Origin: Pseudomonas viridiflava
GTDB taxonomy: Bacteria > Pseudomonadota > Gammaproteobacteria > Pseudomonadales > Pseudomonadaceae
DNA: 64,000 bases
NCBI RefSeq assembly: GCF_900573885.1
Contig: NZ_UPSE01000453.1
Coordinates: 496,001-560,000, forward strand
Direction of reading: 5' to 3'
Positions within the stretch are counted from its first letter, which is position 1, and each line of letters begins with the position of its first letter. Shown here piece after piece: positions 1-8,778 of the stretch. Both the position numbers and the translations under genes were made by a program. The notes beneath the pieces are model-generated. The model was given only the letters and a program-made list of their open reading frames with translations, was not told where the DNA came from and did not search any database.

Positions 1-43
1 CGGCAGCGAAGAAACTCGACCTGACAGCGCCGTGATGGCGGTC

Positions 44-127
44 TGCAGGAGCGACCTTGGTCGCGAACCCTGGAAACGAAGTGTGAGAATTTCGTGTGCA
101 GGGTTCGCTAGCAAGCTGGCTCCTGCA
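44..127. repeat. REP-like inverted repeat pair
   Basis: Two opposed copies of a Pseudomonas-style intergenic motif flank a short spacer: the left arm reads tgcaggagcgaccttggtcg and the right arm ends in gcaagctggctcctgca. Related arms with the core 'ggagc..gcttgc' recur at 13.7, 10.0 and 22.0 kb in this window. It lies just downstream of the leftward LuxR-type gene and could fold into a large hairpin. It may act as a transcript end; that role is inferred. Confidence 0.6.
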
Positions 128-151
128 AAGAAGAGCCAACGAACAAAGCGT

Positions 152-2899
152 TTAGCGCAACACGCCAATCGCCTTGGCCCGCGCCACCGCTTGGGTGCGC
201 CGCTCAACGCCGAGTTTGCTGTTGATATGCCGCGCGTGGGTTTTCACGGTGTGCAGGGAAATAAACAGCTGCTCGCTGATTTCCTGATTGGAACAACCTT
301 TGGCAATCAGTTTGAGCACCGACAGCTCGCGACTGCTGAGGGATTCGGTCTGGATGCTGCTGTCGATCGGCTCATGAACCTCGCCTTCCTCCAGCGCCGG
401 CAACAGCCCGAGCAGCCGTTCGCGTAACGGGCAATTGGGGCGTGGCAGCAACTGCTCGCGCAGCCACTGCGGCTGCTTGCTGAGCAACTCGTTGAATGGC
501 AGCAGCCCGCCGCCAATGGCGGATTCCATGCTACTGAACAGTTGCTGCTGAGCTTCGCGCTCGCGGCCCTGGTCCAGCAGCAGCATGGTCAGGTGCACCT
601 GGGCGAAGCCGCCCATCAACTGGCCGCCCACGCTTTGCGCGCGGGCTATCAGCGAGCGCAAACGCCGCTCGGCGTCCGCCACGCGTCCTTGCGATCGCTC
701 CAGCACCGCCTGCTGCATTTCGATATGCAGCGGCAGTTGCGGGTTGTACTCCGGCGCAGCGGCGGCCTGCTCGCCACTGTAGGTGGTGGCCAGACGATAC
801 AGCCAGTCTCCCGCCAGTTCCGTTTGCCCGCGCATCAGCCACAACTCGCACTTCACCACGGTAATCATGGCCAGGTAGTAGATGGCTGGCACGTCCCAGA
901 TATGCATCAGCCGTTCGGCTTCGGCGAGCTGCGCGAAGGCTTCGTTCAAGCGCCCGCTGCGCCCCTCGATGGTAGCCAGCACGCAATGGCCGATCAGCAC
1001 GCTGGTGTCGCGGCAGGCGCGGGCCTCGCTGATACCCGCGAGCAAACGCGCGCGCCCGGCTTCGGGCTCCAGGCGCAAGGTGAGCAGATAGCCTTCGTAC
1101 AACGTCAGCCGCGCCCGCACCGCGTAAAGGCGTTGCGACGACAGCCCGCGCAAACAATCCAGGCCATGGCGCACTTCCTCCTGCGCGCGCAGCACTTCGC
1201 CACGGGCCTGCAGCACCCGGGCGCGGTCGTAGTACGCAAGGGCTTCAAACAGCGGATTGCCGTAGCGCTGCGCCAGTTCCAACGCATCCCGGTTCAGGCC
1301 ACGGGCGCGCCAAAGGTCATTGCGGGTGATGGCCAGGTTGGCCAGGGTCGACAGGCACATCAGGCGCTGGCCACAGCGCTCCTGCGGCAGCGCAGAAAGC
1401 GCCTCGCTGCAATACGCTTCGGCCAGCGCGCTATCACCGCGCCCCCGGGCGATTACGCCGCTGAGCGCCAGCCACTGGCCGATCATGGAACGTTGCGCAC
1501 GGGCGTTGGCAGCCGGCAGAAAGCGCGACAACTGGCTGGCCAGGTCTTCCGCGGCATCGAGCTGACAGGCCAGCGCCAGCGCCCAGGCGTACAGCACGAT
1601 CAGCCGTGGTGAACTGCCAAGCAGGCTTTCGGGCAAGTCCATTTTCCAGCGCAGCAACATCGCCACGTTCTGCTCGCCGAGCAGTTGTTCTTCAGACAGA
1701 TTTTGCACCAGGCTTGCCGCCACATCGGGCTGACCGGCCCGCAGCGCCTGTTCGATGGCCTCGTCGAGCAAGCCCTGGCCGCTGAACCAGCGGCACGCGC
1801 GCAAGTGCAGCTTCGCCGCCGGCTGGCTCAGGGAAACCGGCAGCCGGGCGCGGAGCAAATCGGAAAACAGATGGTGGTAACGAAACCAGCGGCCCTGTTC
1901 ATCCAGCGGCACGAGGAAAACCTGATGCGCCTGTAGATGCTGGAGGATGGTGGCGCTGTCATGGCTGTCGCGCACGGCGTCGCACAGTTCGACGCAAAAA
2001 CGTTCGAGAAACGCGGTTTCGTAGAGAAACTCCTGCACGTCGGCACTTTGGCTTTCGATCACTTCTTCGAGCAGGTAATCGCGGATCAGGCCGTCTGCGC
2101 CGTCCAGGGAGTGGCCCCAGTTCTGCGTCTCGCCGCTTTCGCTGGCAGCCAACATCCACAAACGCAGCCCCGCCACCCAGCCTTCGCTGCGCTGCAACAG
2201 GTTATCCAGCGCCTCGCCTTGCAGGCTGACGCCCTGGCTTTCGAGCAGTTGGCTGGACTCGCCGACCGTTAAACGCAGGTCCTGCTCTTGCAGCTCCAGC
2301 AACTGTCGAGACAACCGCAAGCGGGCCAGATGCCAGTTCGGGCGTTGACGGCTGGTGACCAGCAGCAACAACCCGGCAGGCAAATGATTGAGGAAGAACT
2401 GCAGACAGCGGTCCAGCACCGGGCCTTGGGCCAGGTGATAGTCGTCGAGCACCAGTAACAGAGGGTTGGCCGGATCGAGGCGTTTGGTCAGGTCATCGAG
2501 CAGGCCGTCGAGCCATTCCTCGAAGGCAAATGGCTGATGGCGCTGACGCAATTTGAGCAACCCCAACGCTTCCTCGCCCAGGCCTGGATAGCAGCGTTGC
2601 AAACCGACCACCAGGCGTTCCAGAAAGCGGCCGGGGTCGCTATCCATCTGGCTCAAACCCAGCCACAGACTCTGCCAACGGCTGGGCAAACGCTCACAGA
2701 ACTCGATCGCCAACGAGCTTTTTCCGAAACCGGCCGGCGCCGTCAGCAACAGCAAACGGCCCGACAGCCCACTGATCAGGCGTTCGCACAACCGGGGACG
2801 GGTGATATAGCCAGCCGGCAACGGCGGACGGAAAAACCGCCCTTCCCCGCCAGCGACGGAGGGAAAGGCCAGGCCTGGAGAACTGGATAGATCGGTCAT
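152..2899 (-). CDS. MalT-like LuxR family transcriptional regulator (STAND ATPase)
   Basis: Large signal-transducing regulator of 915 aa with MalT/LAL architecture. An N-terminal NTPase domain carries the Walker A motif APAGFGKS at about residues 54-61 and a Walker B-like LLLVLDDYH near residue 150. A long helical TPR-like middle follows. The C-terminal LuxR helix-turn-helix covers about residues 855-915 (SSRELSVLKLIAKG, then NQEISEQLFISLHTVKTHARHI). Such proteins bind an inducer and ATP, oligomerise and activate promoters. It is the last of four leftward genes and is separated from DUF1329 by 403 bp of repeats, so it probably has its own promoter. Control of the DUF1329/DUF1302/acyl-CoA ligase genes is inferred from proximity. 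The ligand is unknown. The upstream Shine-Dalgarno is weak. Confidence 0.88.
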   Translation of the reverse strand: MTDLSSSPGLAFPSVAGGEGRFFRPPLPAGYITRPRLCERLISGLSGRLLLLTAPAGFGKSSLAIEFCERLPSRWQSLWLGLSQMDSDPGRFLERLVVGLQRCYPGLGEEALGLLKLRQRHQPFAFEEWLDGLLDDLTKRLDPANPLLLVLDDYHLAQGPVLDRCLQFFLNHLPAGLLLLVTSRQRPNWHLARLRLSRQLLELQEQDLRLTVGESSQLLESQGVSLQGEALDNLLQRSEGWVAGLRLWMLAASESGETQNWGHSLDGADGLIRDYLLEEVIESQSADVQEFLYETAFLERFCVELCDAVRDSHDSATILQHLQAHQVFLVPLDEQGRWFRYHHLFSDLLRARLPVSLSQPAAKLHLRACRWFSGQGLLDEAIEQALRAGQPDVAASLVQNLSEEQLLGEQNVAMLLRWKMDLPESLLGSSPRLIVLYAWALALACQLDAAEDLASQLSRFLPAANARAQRSMIGQWLALSGVIARGRGDSALAEAYCSEALSALPQERCGQRLMCLSTLANLAITRNDLWRARGLNRDALELAQRYGNPLFEALAYYDRARVLQARGEVLRAQEEVRHGLDCLRGLSSQRLYAVRARLTLYEGYLLTLRLEPEAGRARLLAGISEARACRDTSVLIGHCVLATIEGRSGRLNEAFAQLAEAERLMHIWDVPAIYYLAMITVVKCELWLMRGQTELAGDWLYRLATTYSGEQAAAAPEYNPQLPLHIEMQQAVLERSQGRVADAERRLRSLIARAQSVGGQLMGGFAQVHLTMLLLDQGREREAQQQLFSSMESAIGGGLLPFNELLSKQPQWLREQLLPRPNCPLRERLLGLLPALEEGEVHEPIDSSIQTESLSSRELSVLKLIAKGCSNQEISEQLFISLHTVKTHARHINSKLGVERRTQAVARAKAIGVLR

Positions 2900-3260
2900 C
2901 GGCGGCTTCTTGTTATGGGCCTGTAGACGTCGTGTGGCGGCTATAAGACAGCGCTTTGCAGCCTAGCCCCTTGAGCCGTGCTTTTGAAGTATTGCCGGTG
3001 AACTTGCGTGAAAATGCTGGAAAACTTTGCAGGATCAGAAGCATCGCGGCTAAAGCCGCTCCTACAAGAGCTGGGCCCCTGTAGGAGCGGCTTTAGCCGC
3101 GATGCTTTTTTGCTTTTCGGCCGCGACGAAGATCGAGATCGAGCGAGCTAAGGCGAGGCAAGGCGCCCCGCAGCTTTAGAGCGGAGCGTACTCCAGTACG
3201 TGAGCATCTAAAGCGAGGACGCAACGCAGCATCGCCGACGCGCAGCCGATCGACAGCCAT
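2900..3260. other. Intergenic region with structured repeats
   Basis: This 400-bp gap between the LuxR gene and DUF1329 holds the hairpin at 3041-3105 and, at about 3120-3250, a second repeat-like stretch. The second stretch contains the palindrome gtactccagtac and purine-rich direct elements (gagcgagctaaggcgaggc; taaagcgaggacgcaacgcagc). I see no ORF with coding character. The promoter of the LuxR gene presumably lies near 2920-3000, but no clear -35/-10 pair stands out. Confidence 0.5.
3041..3105. repeat. Long perfect hairpin (REP-like)
   Basis: The left arm gcatcgcggctaaagccgct continues ctcctaca and pairs with tgtaggagcggctttagccg continuing cgatgc, giving a stem of over 25 bp around a short loop (agagctgggcccc). 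It is followed by a T-rich run. This is a typical Pseudomonas REP-type inverted element and may also terminate or stabilise transcripts. Confidence 0.75.
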
Positions 3261-3290
3261 AAAAAAACCGGCCAGGCGGCCGGTTCTTTT
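3261..3290 (-). terminator. Rho-independent terminator of the DUF1302-DUF1329 unit
   Basis: The stem accggccaggcggccggt is followed, read on the minus strand, by a run of seven T. It lies about 13 bp past the DUF1329 stop codon, so it ends the leftward transcript. Confidence 0.85.
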
Positions 3291-3302
3291 ATGCCTACAC
3301 CG

Positions 3303-4673
3303 TTACCGAACGCCGGACTGGCGCAGGGCTGCCGGCGTGTAATCCGACTCGGATGCCTTGAAGTCGAAGTCGTACGCTTGTTTCTCTTCGTTCTTCATAC
3401 CCAGAGCGATGTAACGGCCCGAGAGCAGGTCGTACAAGGTTTCCAGGGTGTACCACGGCACTTGCTTGTCGTAGTAGTACTCGGCATGAGCTTCGGCTAC
3501 GCGCCACAGGGTGCCACGGCCGTCGTAGTGGTCGCCTTCGGACACCTGCCAGGTGTCTTCGTCGAGGTAGAAGTCACGCTTGGCGTAGATGTGACGCTCG
3601 CCGGCTTTCAGCGTGCCAACGACGTGCCAAACGCGGTGCAGCTCGTAACGGGTCAGGTCCTGGTTGATGTGACCCGCCTTGATGATGTCCGCGTACTTGA
3701 GGTTCGGCGAATCGAGGCGGTAGTTGTTGTATGGAATGTAGATCTCTTTCTTGCCTTCCAGCTTCCAGTCGTAACGGTCTGGCGCACCGTTGTACATGTC
3801 GAAGTTGTCGGAAGTACGCAGGCCGTCGGCGGCGGTACCTGGGCCGTCGTACGACACTTGCGGAGCGCGGCGAACACGACGCTGACCGGCGTTGTAGATC
3901 CACGCCAGACGTGGCTCTTTAACCTGGTCGAGGGTTTCGTGCACCAGCAGTACGTTACCGGCCAGACGCGACGGCGCGGTTACCTGTTGCTTGAAGTAGA
4001 ACAGGATGTTGCTTGGCTTGCTGGCGTCGTAGTCGGTCAGGTTGGCGCGGAAGGTGAACTGATCCTGGAAGTACACCAGCGAGTAGGAACCGTTGGCCTG
4101 AGGCGTGGCCTGGGTTACCAGACGACGCAGGCTGCCGCCGCGATAACGGGTGATCTGGTTCCAGATCGCTTCGGCACCGTCCTTTGGAATCGGGAACGGG
4201 TACGCGGTGGTGAAGTTTTCCAGGCCGTTGCCGCCCTGAACCAGCTTGGTGTTAACGGCGTTTTTCTTCGCCGCTTCCTGCACGTCGGCAGGAACGGTAG
4301 CGGTACGGTGCGTGGTGTACACCGGAATTTTGTAGGTTTCCGGGTAGCGTTTGAACATCGCGTACTGGCCAGGCGTGAGCTTGGCTTTGTACTGCTCAAC
4401 GTTCTGCGCGGTGATGGTGAACAGCGGCTTTTCATTGGCGAACGGGTCGCTGATGAAGCCTTTGGCATCGACGGTGCCGGCGTTTTTCGGCAAACCGCCA
4501 GTCCAGGCCGGAATGGTGCCGTCAGCGTTGCCGGCCATTTCCGCGCCCAGCGGCGTGAGGGTAGTACCGAGCTTGGCAGCTTCCTCGGCCGAAACAGCGG
4601 CCATTACGCTAGTAGCCAACATCGACAGCGCCAGTGCAGCGCCGGTGTTGAGCAGACTCTTTGTTATTTTCAT
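3303..4673 (-). CDS. DUF1329 domain-containing exported protein
   Basis: 456-aa exported protein of the DUF1329 family, in an outer-membrane/LolA-like fold group by family knowledge. The signal peptide is MKITKSLLNTGAALALSMLA, cleaved near AVMA/AVSA. I chose the start at 4673 because a GAGGAAG Shine-Dalgarno lies 9 nt upstream, whereas the in-frame ATG at 4679 would be only 3 nt from it. The mature protein is rich in aromatic and charged residues, with a YYYDKQVPWYTLETLYDLLSGRY stretch near the C-terminus. It sits 14-32 bp downstream of DUF1302, a pairing common in Pseudomonas. That suggests a joint envelope role, perhaps handling hydrophobic substrates. The exact function is unknown. Confidence 0.88.
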   Translation of the reverse strand: MKITKSLLNTGAALALSMLATSVMAAVSAEEAAKLGTTLTPLGAEMAGNADGTIPAWTGGLPKNAGTVDAKGFISDPFANEKPLFTITAQNVEQYKAKLTPGQYAMFKRYPETYKIPVYTTHRTATVPADVQEAAKKNAVNTKLVQGGNGLENFTTAYPFPIPKDGAEAIWNQITRYRGGSLRRLVTQATPQANGSYSLVYFQDQFTFRANLTDYDASKPSNILFYFKQQVTAPSRLAGNVLLVHETLDQVKEPRLAWIYNAGQRRVRRAPQVSYDGPGTAADGLRTSDNFDMYNGAPDRYDWKLEGKKEIYIPYNNYRLDSPNLKYADIIKAGHINQDLTRYELHRVWHVVGTLKAGERHIYAKRDFYLDEDTWQVSEGDHYDGRGTLWRVAEAHAEYYYDKQVPWYTLETLYDLLSGRYIALGMKNEEKQAYDFDFKASESDYTPAALRQSGVR

Positions 4674-4705
4674 AGTCATCGTCTTCCTCAAAGTTCTTTG
4701 TCTGC

Positions 4706-6583
4706 TTAGAAGTTCACGCCGAAGCTGAGCGCGACAAAATCGCGGTCTTCGAGGGTGTTGTAATCGCCACCGAAAAAGTCGGTGTAGTTCAAGCTGGCGG
4801 TGTAAGTATTTTGATACTCCGCGTCCAGGCCGAGACTGATCGCCTTAGCCCCTTCGTTGAACAAACCATTTGCGCCATAACCGCTTACGTCGTGCGACCA
4901 CGCGACGTTTGGCTTCAGGTTGATGCCGGCAATTACACTGTTGTAGTCCCAAATTGCGCGACCACGATAGCCCCACGACGTGGCGGTGGCGAAACCCTCG
5001 TCTTCGCAATATTCGCGCTGGTTCTTGCCTGCGCCATTTAGCGCGGCGCAGGTGTTACCGCCCAGAGCAGCAGTCGGAGCAAGAGGGCCTGGACCGTAAA
5101 TTGGGTCACGGCCGTAGCGCACGTTGCTGGAACTTTCCAGACCGCCGATGTGGCTTACACCAATTTCACCAACCAACGTGAAGCGCTCCGCGCCCATTAC
5201 TTGGTCGAAGAAGTGCGTAAACGTAGTTTGGAATTGAGTAATTTCTTTGCGGTTATAGCCGTGAACGTCTTGCCCAATTTGACCATTAAGCAGAGACGCA
5301 TTGGCATACGCGCCACCCAAGAGTTTCACACCACCGTAAAGCACATCGGTGCTGTTGATTTGCACTGGAGCATTGGGGCGGTAGCTCAGCTCACCAGACC
5401 AAGCCGTACCCGTGGGCAAGGTGGTGGAAAAGCTGAGACCATAAAGACGAATATCCTCCGGATACTCAATGAAGTATTCCGAGTTGCCTGCCACGATAAG
5501 CGGAGCAGAGGCGCCCGCCGCTCGAGCGACACGATATACGTCATTGGATGCAGCACTGGCGCTGAAGATAGGCGCCCGGCTGTGATAGTTCATGAAATAC
5601 GCGCCAAACTCAGTGTCGAGTGCGTCCGAGAAGTAGCGGAATGCAGTACCCCACTGCCCACTGTCACGAGCGTCACGATCGCCGCCACGCGGAACAATAA
5701 CGCCTTCGCTGGTAGCAGAAATCGGGTTCACGCCACTTGCGCCGAGAAGGCCCGAAAGAGTTCGGATCCCGCCGTTAACTGCTGCGAGCTGCGCAGCCGA
5801 CAACCGATTAAGCACTGCCAAGTTGCCATCGCAACCGTCAGCCACGATATCCGGCTGAGCGAAGAACGTACCGCAGTTGTCAGTAACAGTCTGATCCCAT
5901 TCCAACTGATAAAAGGCTTCAGCCGACAGATTTTCGGTCAGGCTCTGCTGCAGGAAGAACATATTGACCGGAATCAAACCCTCTTTAATTTCCGCGCCCG
6001 GGCGGCGGAAGGCAGAGACGTCGACGGGGTTAACAGAGTTGATACCGTTCTGGATAAATGTACTTTCGCCCCAACTGACTACTTGTTTGCCCAGACGCAC
6101 GGAACCTGGCTGATCGGCTACTTGGTAGTTGTGATAGACGAAGGCATCGAGAATTTGCGCGCCAGAAGACTGAGCGCCCTCTTTGCGATTGTGGTCGTCT
6201 ATGTCTTTAAACTGGCGGCTCTCATCTTTTAATTCAAAGTCGTACCAATATTTTCCTCGAACGAAAACGCCGGTGTCGCCGTATTTCAGCTCAAGGTCAT
6301 GGATACCTTTGAAGATTTTCGAAAAGGTCTTGCCACGCTCGAAGTTGAGATGGGAGTCGTCGGAGGTTTGGGACAGACCGTCTCCGCCGTTGTTTTTCCC
6401 GATCAAGTCGGAATCACCATCTTTCGTCGACCAACTAGCTCCTACGGACAGCGACGAGTCGAAAGAACCTTCGATCTCACCAATGTTGAAAGACACAGCA
6501 AAAGCAGGTGTGGCGAGGGTGGTGGCGAGGCTGACGGCCAGTGGCAATTTTGCCCGGCGCCAGAACGTTCTTGTTGTTGTCAT
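4706..6583 (-). CDS. DUF1302 family outer-membrane protein
   Basis: 625-aa protein with an N-terminal signal (RRAKLPLAVSLATTLATPAFA) and then SFNIGEIEGSFDSSLSVGAS, the typical start of DUF1302 beta-barrel proteins. It ends with an aromatic residue (VALSFGVNF), as expected for an outer-membrane barrel. A GGAG lies 9 nt before the ATG. It is co-transcribed with DUF1329. Proteins of this pair often neighbour genes for sterol, fatty-acid or other hydrophobic-compound metabolism, and here the neighbour is a medium/long-chain acyl-CoA ligase. A channel or uptake role is inferred. The coding sequence is visibly richer in A/T than its neighbours from about 5.0 to 6.6 kb, which could reflect transfer or relaxed codon use. 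Confidence 0.87.
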   Translation of the reverse strand: MTTTRTFWRRAKLPLAVSLATTLATPAFAVSFNIGEIEGSFDSSLSVGASWSTKDGDSDLIGKNNGGDGLSQTSDDSHLNFERGKTFSKIFKGIHDLELKYGDTGVFVRGKYWYDFELKDESRQFKDIDDHNRKEGAQSSGAQILDAFVYHNYQVADQPGSVRLGKQVVSWGESTFIQNGINSVNPVDVSAFRRPGAEIKEGLIPVNMFFLQQSLTENLSAEAFYQLEWDQTVTDNCGTFFAQPDIVADGCDGNLAVLNRLSAAQLAAVNGGIRTLSGLLGASGVNPISATSEGVIVPRGGDRDARDSGQWGTAFRYFSDALDTEFGAYFMNYHSRAPIFSASAASNDVYRVARAAGASAPLIVAGNSEYFIEYPEDIRLYGLSFSTTLPTGTAWSGELSYRPNAPVQINSTDVLYGGVKLLGGAYANASLLNGQIGQDVHGYNRKEITQFQTTFTHFFDQVMGAERFTLVGEIGVSHIGGLESSSNVRYGRDPIYGPGPLAPTAALGGNTCAALNGAGKNQREYCEDEGFATATSWGYRGRAIWDYNSVIAGINLKPNVAWSHDVSGYGANGLFNEGAKAISLGLDAEYQNTYTASLNYTDFFGGDYNTLEDRDFVALSFGVNF

Positions 6584-6815
6584 CGACGCTACTCCATGTT
6601 TGTTTTTTTGTTATGGATGGCAGCGACTATAGCTACAAGGTCGTACGCAATGATCCATCTAAAGTGTGATTTGAACGCGCCAACCACTCTGGAATGCAGG
6701 TTTCGGCGGTTTCAGGGATGAGGCAAGGGGCGGGATGTGGCGCAAAGCCAGCGCCTGAGGGGCCAAGCGCTTGCTCGGGAGGCGGGCCGCACGCGGTGTA
6801 TGCGGCCCGATACAG

Positions 6816-8507
6816 TCAAACGGTGGACAAAAATGCGCTGCCGGCTTCCTGCCATTGGGCGATATCCAGGCGGATACGTTTCTTGTCCAGCTTGCCGACA
6901 CTGGTTTTGGGAATTTCGGTAACAAGGGCAATTTGCGAGGGAATCGCCCACTTGCTCAGCAGCCCTTGTTCCACGAAAGGCTTGAGGTGTTCCTTCAAGC
7001 TTTTCGCGTCCAGAGCGTGGCCGTCGCGGGCGACCAACAGGGCAAACGGGCGCTCGCCCCACTGCGGGTCGGGAATTCCCACCACCGCTACTTCGCGTAC
7101 GCCGGGGTGACGGCTGACGAGGTCTTCCAGCTCCAGCGAGGAAATCCACTCGCCGCCGGTTTTGATTACATCCTTGATACGGTCGCGAATGTCGATAAAG
7201 CCCATGTTGTCGAGGGTGGCGACGTCACCGGTGTGCAGCCAGCCGCCTTCCCACAGTTCTTCACTCTTCTGCGGTTCCTGGAAATAACCTTGCGTAAGCC
7301 ACGGCGCGCGCAGCACCAGCTCGCCTTGCGATTCGCCATCGGCGGGCAGGAAGTTGCCGTCGGCGTCGATGATGGCCGCTTCCACCAACGGCACCGGCAC
7401 GCCGGCCTTGATTCGGTAGGTGGTGCGTTCATCTTCGCTGCCGGCCAGCAGCTCGTCATTCATGTGGGCGCAGGAAATCATCGGGCAGGTTTCCGACATA
7501 CCGTAAGCAGCAGTCAGATGAATGCCGCGCGCCTTCGCCGCTTCATACAGCGAGCGGTTCAGCGAGCTGCCGCCGATGATGATTTTCCAGCCTTTGAAGT
7601 CCACGTCTTGCGCGGCTTTGGCGTTCATCACCATTTGCAGAATAGTCGGTACGCAGTGGGAGAAGGTGACCTTCTCTTTCTTCCACAAACCCACCAACAG
7701 TTCGGGGTCGTAACGGCCCGGATACACCTGTTTGATACCGAGCATGGTCGCCACATACGGCACGCCCCAGGCGTGAACGTGGAACATCGGGGTGATGGGC
7801 ATGTACACGTCGTCGTTGGCCATCAGCCGCGGCGTGTGCACGGCGCCCATCATGCTGGCCATGCCCATGGTGTGCAGCACCAGTTGGCGGTGGGTGAAAT
7901 ACACACCCTTCGGGTTGCCGGTGGTGCCGGTGGTATAGAAGGTGGTGGCCACCGAGTTTTCGTCGAAGTCGGGAAAGTCGTAGTGCGGGCTGGCGGCTTG
8001 CAGCAGCGTTTCGTACTCGCCGACCAGGCCGGGCAAGTCAGCGGTTTTATCGGCGCCATCGGTGAGCAGGATGGTTTTTTCCACCGTAGTCAGCGCGCCG
8101 GCAATGCCCTGGTAAATCGGCAGGAACTCGCTGTTGACCAGCACGAAGCGGTCGTCGGCGTGGTTCATGGTGTACAGAATCTGTTCGGGAGACAGACGGA
8201 TATTGATGGTGTGCAGCACCGCGCCGATCATCGGCACAGCAAACATGCATTCCAGGTAGCGGTGGCTGTCCCAGTCCATCACGGCCACGGTGTCACCGGC
8301 CTTGACCCCGGCATTGGTGAGTACGTTGGCCAAACGGGCGACGCGCTCGTTGAACGTGAGGTAGCTGTAACGCACCAGGTCGCGGTAAACGATTTCCCGG
8401 GTTTTCTCGTAGCGACTGCCCGACAGCAGCAAGCGTTTAATCAGCAATGGAGCCTGGTACGCGTTGTCGGCGGGTTGGATTACGCGGGTTTGCAACATGG
8501 AAAACAC
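6816..8507 (-). CDS. Fatty acid--CoA ligase (AlkK-like, AMP-forming)
   Basis: 563-aa ANL-superfamily enzyme that activates fatty acids to acyl-CoA with ATP. The P-loop is TTGTTGNPKGVYFTH (about residues 190-205), followed by YGMSETCP in the A5 motif. The A7/A8 hinge region reads GWLHTGDVATLDNMGFIDIR and then DRIKDVIKTGGEWIS. The catalytic C-terminal lysine is in TSVGKLDKKRIR. The length fits AlkK-type medium/long-chain ligases. It lies 232 bp upstream of DUF1302 in the same direction and divergent from the thiolase at 8779. This suggests a small lipid-utilisation region; chain-length preference cannot be read from the sequence. Confidence 0.9.
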   Translation of the reverse strand: MFSMLQTRVIQPADNAYQAPLLIKRLLLSGSRYEKTREIVYRDLVRYSYLTFNERVARLANVLTNAGVKAGDTVAVMDWDSHRYLECMFAVPMIGAVLHTINIRLSPEQILYTMNHADDRFVLVNSEFLPIYQGIAGALTTVEKTILLTDGADKTADLPGLVGEYETLLQAASPHYDFPDFDENSVATTFYTTGTTGNPKGVYFTHRQLVLHTMGMASMMGAVHTPRLMANDDVYMPITPMFHVHAWGVPYVATMLGIKQVYPGRYDPELLVGLWKKEKVTFSHCVPTILQMVMNAKAAQDVDFKGWKIIIGGSSLNRSLYEAAKARGIHLTAAYGMSETCPMISCAHMNDELLAGSEDERTTYRIKAGVPVPLVEAAIIDADGNFLPADGESQGELVLRAPWLTQGYFQEPQKSEELWEGGWLHTGDVATLDNMGFIDIRDRIKDVIKTGGEWISSLELEDLVSRHPGVREVAVVGIPDPQWGERPFALLVARDGHALDAKSLKEHLKPFVEQGLLSKWAIPSQIALVTEIPKTSVGKLDKKRIRLDIAQWQEAGSAFLSTV

Positions 8508-8778
8508 CTATGCACACGGCCTAATGGAGTGAAACACCTGCGCAGGGCCTGGCGATATCGCCCCTTTTGCGGGGCCTGCGGGCGCGTTCGCGACGTTTCA
8601 CGTTTTCTTGTATGGCGCACTCTAGAGCCGCTGCGCTAGGCATAAATCAGTCAAAAGAATGATTTCCACGTGACTCTTTGGCCACTTTTAGTCACGAGGT
8701 AGAATCGGCTCCATCGGCCAGTCTCCAACGGCCACACCAGACGTTTCACCAGAACAAGAGAAAGAGAGAGCAGCTCCC

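Noticed and set aside
6771..8639. Long plus-strand open frame opposite the acyl-CoA ligase
   Set aside because: No family-like motifs, and it covers the ligase exactly; shadow frame.
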